A stretch of DNA of 64,000 bases. Origin: Subdoligranulum variabile (lineage in GTDB: Bacteria; Bacillota; Clostridia; Oscillospirales; Ruminococcaceae). Positions 1 through 7,928 of the stretch are shown piece by piece (the stretch's first letter is position 1; every line of letters starts with the position of its first letter). The DNA lies in contig QAKI01000063.1 in NCBI GenBank assembly GCA_003343905.1, forward strand, positions 62,001 through 126,000, written 5' to 3'. The position numbers were made by a program, and so were the translations under genes. Under the pieces are notes generated by a model. That model was not told the DNA's origin and searched no databases. It worked only from the letters and a program-made list of their open reading frames with translations.

Positions 1-703
1 TCTCATCCACGGTGAGCGTGCCGTCGCTGATCCGCTTGTAGAGGCTCTCCATGCTCTCGCCGGTGGTCTCGCTGATCTCGGTCAGCGGGTTGAAGCCCGC
101 CTCGATCATCTGCTTGATGTCCTCCAGCTGGACTTTCCCGGCGCTGGACATCTGGCCGTAGGCCATGGCGATGCGGCTCATCTTGTCCGCGCTGCCCTGC
201 GAGATGTCTCCCAGCATCTGCATGCGGCTCATGGCTTCATCCGCCGTCAGGCCGTAGTTCATCAACAGCTGTGTGGTGTCGGCCAGGTCCGTTATGGCAA
301 ACGGTGTTTTCGCGGCGGTATCTTTCAGCTGCTCGGTGATGCGTGCGGCTTCTTCAGCATCGCCGGTCATTACCTCAAAGCTGGTCTGGTAGGTCTCCAT
401 CTGGGCGTTGAAATCGGTGCCCATTTTGGCGAGGGAGACGACGCCCGCCCCGGCAGCCGTAGTGACGCCCACGAACGCGGTGCCGAGAGCCTTTGCGATG
501 CCGCCGGCCGCCGACTTCCACGAGGAAGACGCTTTCTGGCTGGACTTGTCGAAGCCGTCCCCGATACTGTCGTTGACCTGCTTCGACTTCTTTTCGACGC
601 CGGACATCGAATCCTTGATCTCTTTCTCAGCCTTGTTAGCGTCAGAGGAGACACCGCTGGTATCCACGGTCGCCTTATATCGGACTTCGCCTACATCTGC
701 CAT
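1..703 (-). CDS. Phage tail tape measure protein, N-terminal part
   Basis: The first 234 residues of a protein running off the left edge. It sets tail length and is threaded through the tail tube. The sequence starts MADVGEVRYKATVDTSG, a common opening of TP901-1-type tape measure proteins, followed by a charged helical stretch, a Gly/Ala-rich hydrophobic patch and the motif region around KMGTDFNAQMETYQTSF that is typical of the family. A Shine-Dalgarno GAGGTG lies five bases before the ATG at 703. It follows the Gp15 gene by four bases, the usual order of chaperone then tape measure. The full length cannot be judged. Confidence 0.9.
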   Translation of the reverse strand, partial: MADVGEVRYKATVDTSGVSSDANKAEKEIKDSMSGVEKKSKQVNDSIGDGFDKSSQKASSSWKSAAGGIAKALGTAFVGVTTAAGAGVVSLAKMGTDFNAQMETYQTSFEVMTGDAEEAARITEQLKDTAAKTPFAITDLADTTQLLMNYGLTADEAMSRMQMLGDISQGSADKMSRIAMAYGQMSSAGKVQLEDIKQMIEAGFNPLTEISETTGESMESLYKRISDGTLTVDE

Positions 704-707
704 ACAG

Positions 708-1262
708 TCACCTCGCCATCTGCTTCATCGTTTCAAAGAGTTGCTCCAGCCCTGCCTGAAGCCCGGATGGGCTGCCTTTCAGCGCGTACTTTGCCTTGAG
801 CCGGGACAGAGCCGCGATCTCTTTGGCGTTGTACTTGTTGGGGCGCGGGATCTCGCGCGTACGGATGTCGATGACCCGCGCCAGCTCAGTGTCGGCGGGC
901 AGTCCGTCCAGCAGGGCGAGGAAGGTCTCCCAGTGCAGGAAGCCGCACCGCATCAGGTCGAGCCCGTAGGCCTGGCGAAAGGACGCATAGATCAGGTCGG
1001 CGTCCTGCCAAAAATCCATGCACTTTTGCCCGCCCGGGTCTCCCTTGGGCAAGCTGTCGAAGATCGCATCAAGCAGTGCATGGTCATGGGGGTGCCGCCC
1101 GCGGACCAGCAGGCGGAGCGCCCCCGCCACACGGTCCTCCGGGAAAATATCCTCCCGGCGCAGCACCTCCATGGCCCGCAGCACGCGCCGGAAATCCAGG
1201 TCCAGGCGGTATCTCCGCCCGTTCCACTCGATCTTATCCTGCGGCCTGCCGGTCAGTTTCAA
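708..1262 (-). CDS. Gp15-family phage protein (tail assembly chaperone-like)
   Basis: A 184-residue protein whose start (MKLTGRPQDKIEWNGRRY, then LDLDFRRVLRAMEVL) matches the bacteriophage Gp15 family, found between the tail tube and tape measure genes of many Firmicute phages. The open frame extends further upstream, but the family alignment supports a TTG start at 1262, which overlaps the TGA of the preceding gene (TTGA), so translation is probably coupled. The position is that of a tail assembly chaperone; a direct role is inferred from context. Confidence 0.8.
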   Translation of the reverse strand: MKLTGRPQDKIEWNGRRYRLDLDFRRVLRAMEVLRREDIFPEDRVAGALRLLVRGRHPHDHALLDAIFDSLPKGDPGGQKCMDFWQDADLIYASFRQAYGLDLMRCGFLHWETFLALLDGLPADTELARVIDIRTREIPRPNKYNAKEIAALSRLKAKYALKGSPSGLQAGLEQLFETMKQMAR

Positions 1263-1645
1263 CGGCGGCCCAGCCGGGAGGCCGTGCGGGCCTTCTCCTG
1301 GCTGGCCTTTTTGAGCCTGGGATAGATCTCCCCGTCGATGTAGGGATACAGGTCGGTCAGCATTTCGGTGTACCGTCCGTCGTAGAACTCTACCATTTTC
1401 TGCGCCCATTCCTGGCCGAACAGGAAGATCAGCAGCGTCATGAATGCGTTGCCGAAGTTGATGCGGGATTCGTCGCTGTCCTTCTTTTTCAGCTGGTCCT
1501 GGGCCAGTTTCAGCTGCTCATAGTGCTTCCAGTAACTGGCGATCGCGGTGTCGATGTCGATCTCTACCGGCACGTTCAGCACCCTGTCGCCGTCTTCCAG
1601 CCGCAGGGTGTCCTTCAGCCGGGTGCGTCGCTTGATCGTATACAT
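1259..1645 (-). CDS. Phage tail assembly chaperone-like protein
   Basis: A 128-residue protein beginning MYTIKRRTRLKDTLRL and largely helical, with a basic C-terminus. It sits between the tail tube and Gp15 genes, where siphophages place the paired chaperone proteins that bind the tape measure during tail assembly. I see no catalytic motif. The start has a good Shine-Dalgarno (GGAGGG). It is preceded by a strong terminator-like hairpin, so its expression is probably lower than that of the tail tube gene. No frameshift signal was found; the link to Gp15 is a TTGA overlap instead. Confidence 0.6.
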   Translation of the reverse strand: MYTIKRRTRLKDTLRLEDGDRVLNVPVEIDIDTAIASYWKHYEQLKLAQDQLKKKDSDESRINFGNAFMTLLIFLFGQEWAQKMVEFYDGRYTEMLTDLYPYIDGEIYPRLKKASQEKARTASRLGRR

Positions 1646-1662
1646 CCGTATTCCCTCCTTAC

Positions 1663-1690
1663 AAAAATTGCCCCCTTATGCAAGGGGGCG
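1663..1690 (-). terminator. Intrinsic terminator after tail tube gene
   Basis: On the minus strand an eight-base-pair stem (GCCCCCTT / AAGGGGGC, loop GCAT) is followed by AATTTTTG. It lies between the major tail protein and the chaperone-like gene inside the structural operon, so it probably works as a partial terminator that lowers expression of downstream tail genes. Confidence 0.75.
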
Positions 1691-1695
1691 CGGTA

Positions 1696-2439
1696 TCAGG
1701 ATTTGACGTTGACCGTCGTGTTGCCGGTAGCGATTACCACGCTGGTGGCGGTGTTGACCATGGCCACGGTGATGGAGTTGCCGGTGGGGATGGTGTACTC
1801 GCCGCCGACGGCCAGGTCATTCCAGCCCGTCAGGACTTCCCCGACGGTCGCCTCGGGGGCGGTGGGTCCGTAGCTGTAGACGAACTTGGAACCCGCCACC
1901 GGCTGGGCGGGGTTCGTGGTGATGACGGTCGTGCCGGCATCGGAACCCTCGGTGCTGGTCACCGTGAAGGACGAATTGGGCGTGATGGTCTCCATGGTGG
2001 GCTTGCCGTTCAGCCGGATCTCGTAGCTGATGGGGCTGCCGTCCGTGGTGGCTCCGCCCAGGTCGGTCAGGTTGCCCAGCGTAACGGCGCAGGTAATGCG
2101 TTCCACCTTGCCGTCGGTCCCGGGGCGGGACATGCGGAAGGTGGTGTTGCGCTCGGTCATCAGGCCAAACTTGCGGGCGTTATTGAAGATCCAGTCCTGC
2201 GCAGGGTCGCCGATGATGCGGCGGCCGGTCGCCGTATAGGTAGGGGCCATGCCGGTCACATAGTTGCTGGCAAAGCCTTTCTGGCAGTAGAAGAAATACT
2301 GCTGCACCGTCTCGTTCAGCGCCTCGGCCAGGTTTTCCATGCCGTTGCAGCACGGGACAAAGGTGCGGGTGGGCCCCTGCGGCGTGATGTCGATCTCGAC
2401 GTCTACCGCATGGGCGACAAGCATAAAGGTATCAGCCAT
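1696..2439 (-). CDS. Major tail tube protein with C-terminal add-on domain
   Basis: A 247-residue phage tail tube protein of the TP901-1/major tail type. Its N-terminus (MADTFMLVAHAVDVEIDITP) and the tail-tube beta fold region span about residues 1-185. The last 60 residues (GW..LAVGGEYTI..GNSITVAMVNTATSVVIAT) form a separate Ig-like or decoration-like domain that resembles the C-terminus of the major capsid protein in this prophage. The ATG at 2439 was chosen over an upstream one because it follows AAAGGAG at the right distance. The start overlaps the end of the preceding gene by eight bases. Confidence 0.85.
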   Translation of the reverse strand: MADTFMLVAHAVDVEIDITPQGPTRTFVPCCNGMENLAEALNETVQQYFFYCQKGFASNYVTGMAPTYTATGRRIIGDPAQDWIFNNARKFGLMTERNTTFRMSRPGTDGKVERITCAVTLGNLTDLGGATTDGSPISYEIRLNGKPTMETITPNSSFTVTSTEGSDAGTTVITTNPAQPVAGSKFVYSYGPTAPEATVGEVLTGWNDLAVGGEYTIPTGNSITVAMVNTATSVVIATGNTTVNVKS

Positions 2440-2827
2440 TGCTTGCTCCTTTCGCAAAAAATCTGATTCTGAAACTGGACCCGTAGATCCAGTTGCTGTT
2501 TTCCTCGCGGCCGATCAGTTGGGGCGCCGAGGTAGTCTCGATGGCGTAGACCTGCCATGCGGCCGTACTGGGCAGCGCCCGGGCTGTCGTGAGCGCCAGG
2601 AGGACTTTGTCCATCTCATCGGCCAGATGATGCTGGTCGGCGTTCTTGCCGGTGAAGGACAGGGGCATTTCCTCGTTGGTGTTCATGCAGCGGAACGTCT
2701 CGATGGGCGCGCCGCCGGCATTGCCGATGGCGTACCCGTTCAGAGGAGGCAGGCTGCCGATCACGACGGGGCCATCGACCAGGGCCTGCACCATCTGGCG
2801 CACCGCCTCGACGATCTCAGGTCTCAT
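2432..2827 (-). CDS. Minor capsid protein (PF12691-like), tail terminator position
   Basis: A 131-residue protein starting MRPEIVEAVRQMVQALVDGP. The pattern of an N-terminal helix then RNWIYGSSFRIRFF-like beta strands near the end fits the 'minor capsid protein from bacteriophage' family that precedes the tail tube gene in Firmicute siphophages and acts at the neck as a tail completion or terminator protein. Its ATG overlaps the stop of the gene before (ATGA). The family name is from recognition of sequence pattern and gene order; the exact structural role is inferred. Confidence 0.65.
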   Translation of the reverse strand: MRPEIVEAVRQMVQALVDGPVVIGSLPPLNGYAIGNAGGAPIETFRCMNTNEEMPLSFTGKNADQHHLADEMDKVLLALTTARALPSTAAWQVYAIETTSAPQLIGREENSNWIYGSSFRIRFFAKGASNG

Positions 2828-3198
2828 TTGCCCAGCCCCCTTGAAAATGCATTTTGTGCGACCTGCTGCCAGGTGTCGCCGCGTTCCATGCGGGCCTGTT
2901 CGACCCACATCTTGCCGGTGCCCGGCGTGGTGTAGTGCTCTACCACATGGGTGCCGTCCACGCGCATCCCGTACCACTGGTAGGCGGCGTAGACGTTCGA
3001 CCAGACAAGGTCACGGCTGCCGGCGTCGATCTTCTCGACGCGCCCGATGTCTCGCAGCGTTCCCTCCTGCTTGGGAATCTTGGCCAGGCTGTCCTGCATC
3101 ATCTGCTCTGCCAGCGCAGCCGCGGCGAAGTCGGCTGCCTTTTCGATGGCCGCCTTCCAGGCGGAGCGGTCGGTCGAAATCGTGAGTTTCCCGCTCAT
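2824..3198 (-). CDS. Minor capsid protein (PF11114-like), head-tail connector
   Basis: A 124-residue protein (MSGKLTISTDRSAWKAAIEK...). The stretch DLVWSNVYAAYQWYGMRVDG is characteristic of the minor capsid/HK97-gp10-like neck proteins in which a monomer stacks on the connector. It occupies the expected slot between the stopper-like and tail terminator-like genes, overlapping both neighbours by four bases. The product should be a neck component joining capsid and tail. No unusual features. Confidence 0.7.
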   Translation of the reverse strand: MSGKLTISTDRSAWKAAIEKAADFAAAALAEQMMQDSLAKIPKQEGTLRDIGRVEKIDAGSRDLVWSNVYAAYQWYGMRVDGTHVVEHYTTPGTGKMWVEQARMERGDTWQQVAQNAFSRGLGK

Positions 3199-3578
3199 AC
3201 CAGCCCCAGCTCCCAGTGGTGGATTCGATTGGAGGGGACGTCCGGGACGCTGTCCACCGTCAGCACCTCATACTCGCCCACCTGCCTCCCCCTCGCGTCG
3301 CATACCGTGGCGCGCATCGGGCGGCCCGCCGCCTGGGAGCGCTCCGCCAGGGCGTCCAGGTCAAGGTGCGGGGTGCTGCGCACGCCGTCCACGAACAGGA
3401 TGCTGCGCAGCACGACCTCGGTGTTGGTGGTGGTTTTACGCACCTCGTTGGTGCCCTGCAGGTGCACGTTTTGGATGGTGTAGTCGGCCCAGGTCGGGGC
3501 CTGCCATGCATCCACGCCTGTGCACACGTGCACCGTCACCAGATACCGAAGTAGCTGTTGCGGTATGGGTCGAAGCAT
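3195..3578 (-). CDS. Minor capsid protein (PF10665-like), neck protein
   Basis: A 127-residue protein beginning MLRPIPQQLLRYLVTVHVC, with a central beta-rich region (TIQNVHLQGTNEVRKTTTNT) typical of the small minor capsid proteins found after the adaptor gene. It probably forms the stopper at the portal exit. The start was set at 3578 because GGGAGG lies eight bases upstream, although the frame is open farther back; this gives a 43-base overlap with the upstream connector gene in another frame. Its end overlaps the next start by four bases. Confidence 0.65.
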   Translation of the reverse strand: MLRPIPQQLLRYLVTVHVCTGVDAWQAPTWADYTIQNVHLQGTNEVRKTTTNTEVVLRSILFVDGVRSTPHLDLDALAERSQAAGRPMRATVCDARGRQVGEYEVLTVDSVPDVPSNRIHHWELGLV

Positions 3579-3979
3579 CCCACATCCCTCCCCATGAGCC
3601 CAGTCTGCTCCAAAATGGCGCGCACCTGCGGGCTGACAAGCATCTGCGCGGCGGCGTTTCCGCCATTGCCGCCGTTGCCTGTCGCGCCGCCGTTTACGCT
3701 TACTTTGCCTACGGTGAATCCCTGCCCGGCCTGGCCGGTCAGGATGCTTTCCAGGCCGTACTGCGTGTAGTACAGCACCTGCGCCGCCGCCGCATCCCGG
3801 ACGGCCTGCTGCACCCATGCCGGGAAGGCAGTCAGGCCGCCATGCTGCGGGATGATGTAGCGGGTCACGCTGTCCACGATCCGGGACGCCTGCACGGCAA
3901 GCGGCTGGAAGGTGTCAGCGGTCAGGCCCTGGTCGCCGTAGAACTGGGAGAACTGGGCGAAATCAACGTAGCTGGTCAC
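3536..3979 (-). CDS. Head-tail adaptor (connector) protein
   Basis: A 147-residue protein directly after the major capsid gene. The N-terminal helical half (MTSYVDFAQFSQFYGDQGL, then the segment with RIVDSVTRY) resembles phage adaptor proteins that bind under the portal. The middle holds a low-complexity Gly/Asn loop (GGATGNGGNGGN, about residues 97-108). It starts with GTG at 3979, overlapping the capsid TGA as GTGA, so the two are translationally coupled. Assignment rests on position and helical pattern. Confidence 0.6.
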   Translation of the reverse strand: MTSYVDFAQFSQFYGDQGLTADTFQPLAVQASRIVDSVTRYIIPQHGGLTAFPAWVQQAVRDAAAAQVLYYTQYGLESILTGQAGQGFTVGKVSVNGGATGNGGNGGNAAAQMLVSPQVRAILEQTGLMGRDVGCFDPYRNSYFGIW

Positions 3980-5169
3980 GCCCCCACAACGGCGGTGGCG
4001 GAACCGGCCGCGGTCGCGGCGTTGCCCTTGGTGGTGTTGACCAGGGCGACGGTGATGGTCTGGCCGGAGGCAGAGGTCAGCGAGGTACCGTTGGCGACCG
4101 GGGTCCAGCCATCAGCCAGCTGCTGGCCATAGGTCGGCAGCTCGGCAGATTCGCCAGACTTTGCGAGGTACTGCATGCCGAAGGGCGCCGGGGCCAGGCC
4201 GTTGATGACGGTGTGGGTGCTGTCAGCGCCCGCGCTGGTGGTGAAGGTCAGAGAGCCCAGGGTGTTAGAGCCGCCGATGTTGGCGAAGATGCCGGGCAGG
4301 CGCTGGTTGAGGGCAAAGACATCGTAGTAGTACCGCTCGTAGTACAGCCACTTGCCCTTGCTCTGCGCGGTGGGAGCGGACATCATGGAGGTGTCATACA
4401 CGATGGGCGCGCAGACCGAGTTGGGGTTGACCAGCAGCATGTTGATCTGCCGCGCGCCGCTGGTCGCCTGCCAGCCCTCGGTGAAGTCGAAGGCGGTCTG
4501 CATGATGTCGGCGGGCACCTCTTTGATGCGCACGCCGTCCAGGCGGCCGACGTTGCGGTCGACATTGCGGATGCCGGTGTCCGCCTGGATGAACCGGGTG
4601 ATGCCGGCCGCCTCCTTGAGGAACTTGTAGGCGTTGGGGGTCATGTAGGCGATGATCTGGTCGCGGTTGACGCGCTGGTCGGTCATGTAGGCGATGTAGC
4701 CGTCCCAGGTGGTCAGGATGTTTTCAGCGGTCAGCGCAGTAGTGTCCACGCTGCCAAAGCCCTGCGCCGCCGCAGCGACGGCCTGCGCGGCGTAGGCGTC
4801 CATTTCGGGCACCTTCTGGAACTCGTTGAAGGTTCTGGTAATGTTGGCGATGGTCGCCACCATGTTGGTCTCCTGGATGTCCATGGGGTCGACCAGCGTG
4901 TCCCACTCGCGGTCCATCTGCATGGTGCGCGGCTGCCACTCGTTGTTCCAGTTGCGCTTGAAGGTGCCGTCGATCTGGTCTCGGTCGACGGCGCGGGCGC
5001 CGCTGGTGGTCATGGACGGGATCATGATGGTCTTGCCGTTGACCGGCTTGTAGCGGGTGCTGTTGGGGCCGTTCCACAGCTCGCCGAAGTAGGACAGGTA
5101 GGGGTAAGCGTTTGCGAGCTCACGGGCGTACTCGGCCGCGTAGTTCACAGGCTGCTGAGTAAAAGGCAT
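3976..5169 (-). CDS. Major capsid protein with C-terminal add-on domain
   Basis: A 397-residue major head protein. The body (about residues 1-335) has the make-up of an HK97-fold coat protein and lies straight after the scaffold gene. The start MPFTQQPVNYAAEYARELANA is typical of coat proteins in Firmicute siphophages with this gene order. Residues of about 335-397 (DGWTPVANGTSL, then ITVALVNTTKG) form an extra small beta domain related to the one on the tail tube protein, joined by a Ser/Gly-containing linker. Such domains usually decorate the outer surface. Confidence 0.88.
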   Translation of the reverse strand: MPFTQQPVNYAAEYARELANAYPYLSYFGELWNGPNSTRYKPVNGKTIMIPSMTTSGARAVDRDQIDGTFKRNWNNEWQPRTMQMDREWDTLVDPMDIQETNMVATIANITRTFNEFQKVPEMDAYAAQAVAAAAQGFGSVDTTALTAENILTTWDGYIAYMTDQRVNRDQIIAYMTPNAYKFLKEAAGITRFIQADTGIRNVDRNVGRLDGVRIKEVPADIMQTAFDFTEGWQATSGARQINMLLVNPNSVCAPIVYDTSMMSAPTAQSKGKWLYYERYYYDVFALNQRLPGIFANIGGSNTLGSLTFTTSAGADSTHTVINGLAPAPFGMQYLAKSGESAELPTYGQQLADGWTPVANGTSLTSASGQTITVALVNTTKGNAATAAGSATAVVGA

Positions 5170-5172
5170 GCG

Positions 5173-5667
5173 TTATTCTCCTTTCGTTTTGCCGAATCCC
5201 CAGTAATCGCCAAAGCTGGGCGTCGTTTTGCCGGTGGGCATGCTGCCCTGTACGCCTGCCCCGAACTGCGGGGTTTTGGCGGGCTCGGCGGGTTCGGCGG
5301 GGTTGAAGTATTCTTCGTACTTTTCCTGCACCGTCTTGAGCTGGTCGGCCGTGCTGGGCGCGCCCTCGCTGCGGTCGAGCATCTTGTAGACGGCTTCGCG
5401 GAATTTGGGCTTGACCGATGCGAACTCATCGCCGCCCAGGGCGCGCAGCATGTCGCGTTCCTCGGCGATGGCCTTGTAGGCGTCGGTCGTTGTCACATCG
5501 ATGGGCGGCGCGTCCTTCTTCGCCTTCTCCACCGCTTCGGTGATCTTGTCCTGCAACTCGGATTTCGGGATAAAATCGGCCATGCTGGTACCGTGCAGAG
5601 CCATCACTTTTTCGATTGCGTCCTCATTGAGGCCAAGACCGGCCAGTGCTTTGCGTGTAAACGCCAT
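5173..5667 (-). CDS. Phage scaffold protein
   Basis: A 164-residue acidic and helical protein (MAFTRKALAGLGLNEDAIEK). The N-terminal segment, the long charged helix with KITEAVEKAKKDA, and a flexible Pro/Ala-rich region followed by a short C-terminal tail match Gp20-like scaffolds that fill the prohead and bind the coat protein. It lies three bases upstream of the capsid gene. The ATG follows GGAGGAAACAAAA. A terminator-like hairpin in the 160 bases upstream suggests that scaffold and capsid may be expressed as a separate unit. Confidence 0.85.
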   Translation of the reverse strand: MAFTRKALAGLGLNEDAIEKVMALHGTSMADFIPKSELQDKITEAVEKAKKDAPPIDVTTTDAYKAIAEERDMLRALGGDEFASVKPKFREAVYKMLDRSEGAPSTADQLKTVQEKYEEYFNPAEPAEPAKTPQFGAGVQGSMPTGKTTPSFGDYWGFGKTKGE

Positions 5668-5739
5668 TTTTGTTTCCTCCTTTAACGCCAGATCGGCGAC
5701 TGCCGTAGTTTAACGCCGTCGACGCGGGCGAAATGGTAA

Positions 5740-5771
5740 TAAAAAAGCGCCCTGCATACGCAAGACGCTTG
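5740..5771 (-). terminator. Terminator-like hairpin before the scaffold gene
   Basis: On the minus strand AGCGTCTTGC and GCAGGGCGCT pair around a four-base loop and are followed by a run of six T. It lies in the 163-base gap between the Dps-like gene and the scaffold gene. Nothing else is visible in that gap; a promoter for scaffold and capsid would have to lie within about 70 bases, and I see no convincing one. Confidence 0.6.
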
Positions 5772-5830
5772 AATATTCGGATGCTTTACGCGCTTGACCC
5801 CGCGCCGGGAGATAACTGGATCACCGCCTT

Positions 5831-6286
5831 TCAGTCGTCTTCATACGCCATCCGGCCACCCTGCGCGCGTTCGCCGAGCGCCGCCGCCAGCTTGAAGTTG
5901 GCCTCCTTGTTCCAGCCGTACTCGTACTCCTGCAGCTTGTTCTGGACGTTGGCCGGCACGATCGCCTCGGCGGCCTGCATCATCCCCGAAAGCTCGCGGA
6001 AATAGCCCAGAATCATGCGGTATGTCTCGTCCAGCCCGCGGGGCTCGGTGGCCAGCACGTCGCCCGAGAACGCCAGCACCGCTTCGCTGATGCTGGGCTC
6101 TCTATAGCCGAGCGCGATGCCCGTTTCTGCAAGATCGTCGATTTCGTCGCTGATCTCCTCGTACCACTTGCCGATCTGCTTGTGGTTCGCGAACCACGCT
6201 TCGTCCCGCACGAGATTGCGGTGCAGCGTCGTCAGGTTGTGATAAAGGATTTTCATCCGCGCGATGAGTCTCTCATACTCGTTCAT
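5831..6286 (-). CDS. Phage protein with ferritin/Dps-like helical pattern
   Basis: A 151-residue, mostly helical protein embedded in the head module. Residues of about 14-60 (YHNLTTLHRNL, then HKQIGKWYEEISDEIDD and LAETGIALG) follow the spacing seen in Dps/ferritin-like proteins, where the first helix carries H/W and the second carries the E/D residues of the ferroxidase site before an ALGG-type turn. The classic WNV motif is absent, so iron oxidation is uncertain. It lies between a small zinc-ribbon gene and the scaffold. Family assignment is tentative; a plain helical virion protein is the alternative. Confidence 0.45.
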   Translation of the reverse strand: MNEYERLIARMKILYHNLTTLHRNLVRDEAWFANHKQIGKWYEEISDEIDDLAETGIALGYREPSISEAVLAFSGDVLATEPRGLDETYRMILGYFRELSGMMQAAEAIVPANVQNKLQEYEYGWNKEANFKLAAALGERAQGGRMAYEDD

Positions 6287-6483
6287 GCTTCCGCCTTCTT
6301 TCTGCCGCGTTTCGTCTGCGGCGTCTTCGGTTTCTTCTCTTCGGGAGGCTGCTCCGGCCCGCGCAGATACGCCGAGTATTCATCCGGCGTCATGTTCAGG
6401 CCGCACAGCTTGCAGTGCACGCCGTCGGCGCGGCCGACAAAAACGTGGGGGCAGGATTTCTGCGCGTCGGTCAGATTCAGCAT
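6283..6483 (-). CDS. Small phage zinc-ribbon protein
   Basis: A 66-residue protein. The N-terminal half carries CPH, H and CKLC residues (CPHVFVGRADGVHCKLCG) consistent with one zinc-binding ribbon, followed by a Pro/Lys-rich basic tail (KKPKTPQTKRGRKK) that suggests nucleic-acid binding. Its stop overlaps the start of the Dps-like gene (ATGA). No function can be assigned. Confidence 0.6.
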   Translation of the reverse strand: MLNLTDAQKSCPHVFVGRADGVHCKLCGLNMTPDEYSAYLRGPEQPPEEKKPKTPQTKRGRKKAEA

Positions 6484-6501
6484 TTAGATGGCCTCCTTTG
6501 C

Positions 6502-6720
6502 TTATTCTTGGGGCGGTTCTGGCAACGGCATCCAGTGGGTGATGCGCTGTTCGTTGTAGCTTTCGGGCTCAACTTCGTAAAGATTGCCGTTAGGGTAACA
6601 CCAACACGCACCATCGAAGCAAAGCACACGGACAACGCCCGCGCCAGATACCGTCAAAGCATTTTCAGATTCCCCGCACTCGGCATGAGGAAGCCTTTCG
6701 CTGCACTTAATCCATTCCAT
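6502..6720 (-). CDS. DUF551-family small protein
   Basis: A 72-residue protein with the DUF551 signature: an opening of the type WIKCSERLP and a closing ITHWMPLPEPP. Such proteins are common as cargo in prophages of Firmicutes and enterobacteria and have no known function. It begins four bases after the minor capsid protein 2 gene ends and looks like a small insertion in the head operon. Confidence 0.8.
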   Translation of the reverse strand: MEWIKCSERLPHAECGESENALTVSGAGVVRVLCFDGACWCYPNGNLYEVEPESYNEQRITHWMPLPEPPQE

Positions 6721-6723
6721 AAA

Positions 6724-7911
6724 TTACACTCCTTTTATGCTTTCTCGGTCGTACCGTCTGGTGCGCCCGGTTTTGCCGATAAACTCCCGCATGGCCGCTT
6801 GCCGGTCTTTGATGGTCTGCGCCATATCGGCGGCAGCATCATCCAGCCCGGCGGCCTTGAATGCGGCTTGTTTTCGCTTTGCCTCACGGATAGACCGCTC
6901 AAGCGCTCGCTGCTGCTGGCTTTCCTGGTATTCCTTGTCGTTGGCCTCTTTGTTTTGCTGCTTCTTGTCCTGCGGGATGGTCACGTTCGGAATCTGCGGC
7001 ATCGGGTAGTGTCCGCAGTTGATGCCGAACAGCCCCGCCGCCTGCCCGTAGCTGGTGCTGTCGAGGGGCGCATACGCATGCTGCACGCCTGCGCCGTCCG
7101 TAAACGTCCCGCTCCCGCTGCCCCAGGAGTAAAACTTGCCCTGATAAGGATAGCAAAGCGGCCGCGCGCCGGCGTGGGACGACACCTGAAAAATGTCGCT
7201 GCCGTAATCCTCCTGCCGCACCCGTATGGACTGGATCGCCGCGTTGTGCACCGTCGTCCGGATGTCCATATTCATATAGGCCTCCGGCGACCAGTGCCGC
7301 CCGGCGCGGTCCACAAAACCATAAATGCCCTTGTCCGCCATCTGCGATATGGCCTTTTGCAGCGCTTGCCGTCGCGTTTCCGTGCCGATTGTCACGGCTG
7401 TGGCCGCATCGTTCAGCGTTTTCTGCGCCGCTGCCGCATCCAAAAGCTGGTTTTCCCAGATCACCATGTTATTGACCGCCTGCAGATATGCAGACTGGCC
7501 CGACTGCAGCATGACCGTGTTGACGAGGTTTGCGTCGTCTACCGCCTGCCCCGACAGGTCACGCAGCAGGTTCTGCACGCTGTCTGCCGGCGCTTCTTCA
7601 ATCGCGCCCTTTGCGATCGCCTCCCGGATCGCCCTCTCGATGTCGGCCAGCGCGATTTGGGAGACTTCGTCCAGCGCCTTGCGGATTTCTTCGGGCACGC
7701 GCCGCGTCTCCTCGTTGATGATGCGCGCGTTTTCCTGCGTCAGCTGCCCCAGCTCGGCCAGCTTCCGCGTCTCCCAGCCCGCCGTGCGGAACGCCTTGCC
7801 TGTCCCGAGATGCTTTGCGATGTTGACGATCAACCGGTCGATGCAGTCGAGATAGGCGGCCTCCACCGGCTCGGACAGGCGCAGCGCCGTGTTTTTGTCA
7901 AGTCGCGCCAT
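6724..7911 (-). CDS. Phage minor capsid protein 2 (Phage_min_cap2)
   Basis: A 395-residue virion protein that follows the portal gene, the standard place for the minor capsid protein 2/MuF-like family. The N-terminal half is helical; the C-terminal half holds the conserved stretch with HSSHAGARPLCYPYQGKFY-type residues (SSHAGARPLCYPYQGKFYSW) and the INCGHYPMP motif, with His and Cys residues suggestive of an ancestral enzyme or metal site. The ATG at 7911 was chosen because GGGAGG lies seven bases upstream. It is thought to be packaged inside the head and possibly ejected. Confidence 0.85.
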   Translation of the reverse strand: MARLDKNTALRLSEPVEAAYLDCIDRLIVNIAKHLGTGKAFRTAGWETRKLAELGQLTQENARIINEETRRVPEEIRKALDEVSQIALADIERAIREAIAKGAIEEAPADSVQNLLRDLSGQAVDDANLVNTVMLQSGQSAYLQAVNNMVIWENQLLDAAAAQKTLNDAATAVTIGTETRRQALQKAISQMADKGIYGFVDRAGRHWSPEAYMNMDIRTTVHNAAIQSIRVRQEDYGSDIFQVSSHAGARPLCYPYQGKFYSWGSGSGTFTDGAGVQHAYAPLDSTSYGQAAGLFGINCGHYPMPQIPNVTIPQDKKQQNKEANDKEYQESQQQRALERSIREAKRKQAAFKAAGLDDAAADMAQTIKDRQAAMREFIGKTGRTRRYDRESIKGV

Positions 7912-7928
7912 CACCTAGCCTCCCGCGA

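Noticed and set aside
708..1645. Programmed frameshift between the two tail chaperone-like genes
   Set aside because: No slippery heptamer seen at the junction; a TTGA stop-start overlap explains the arrangement.
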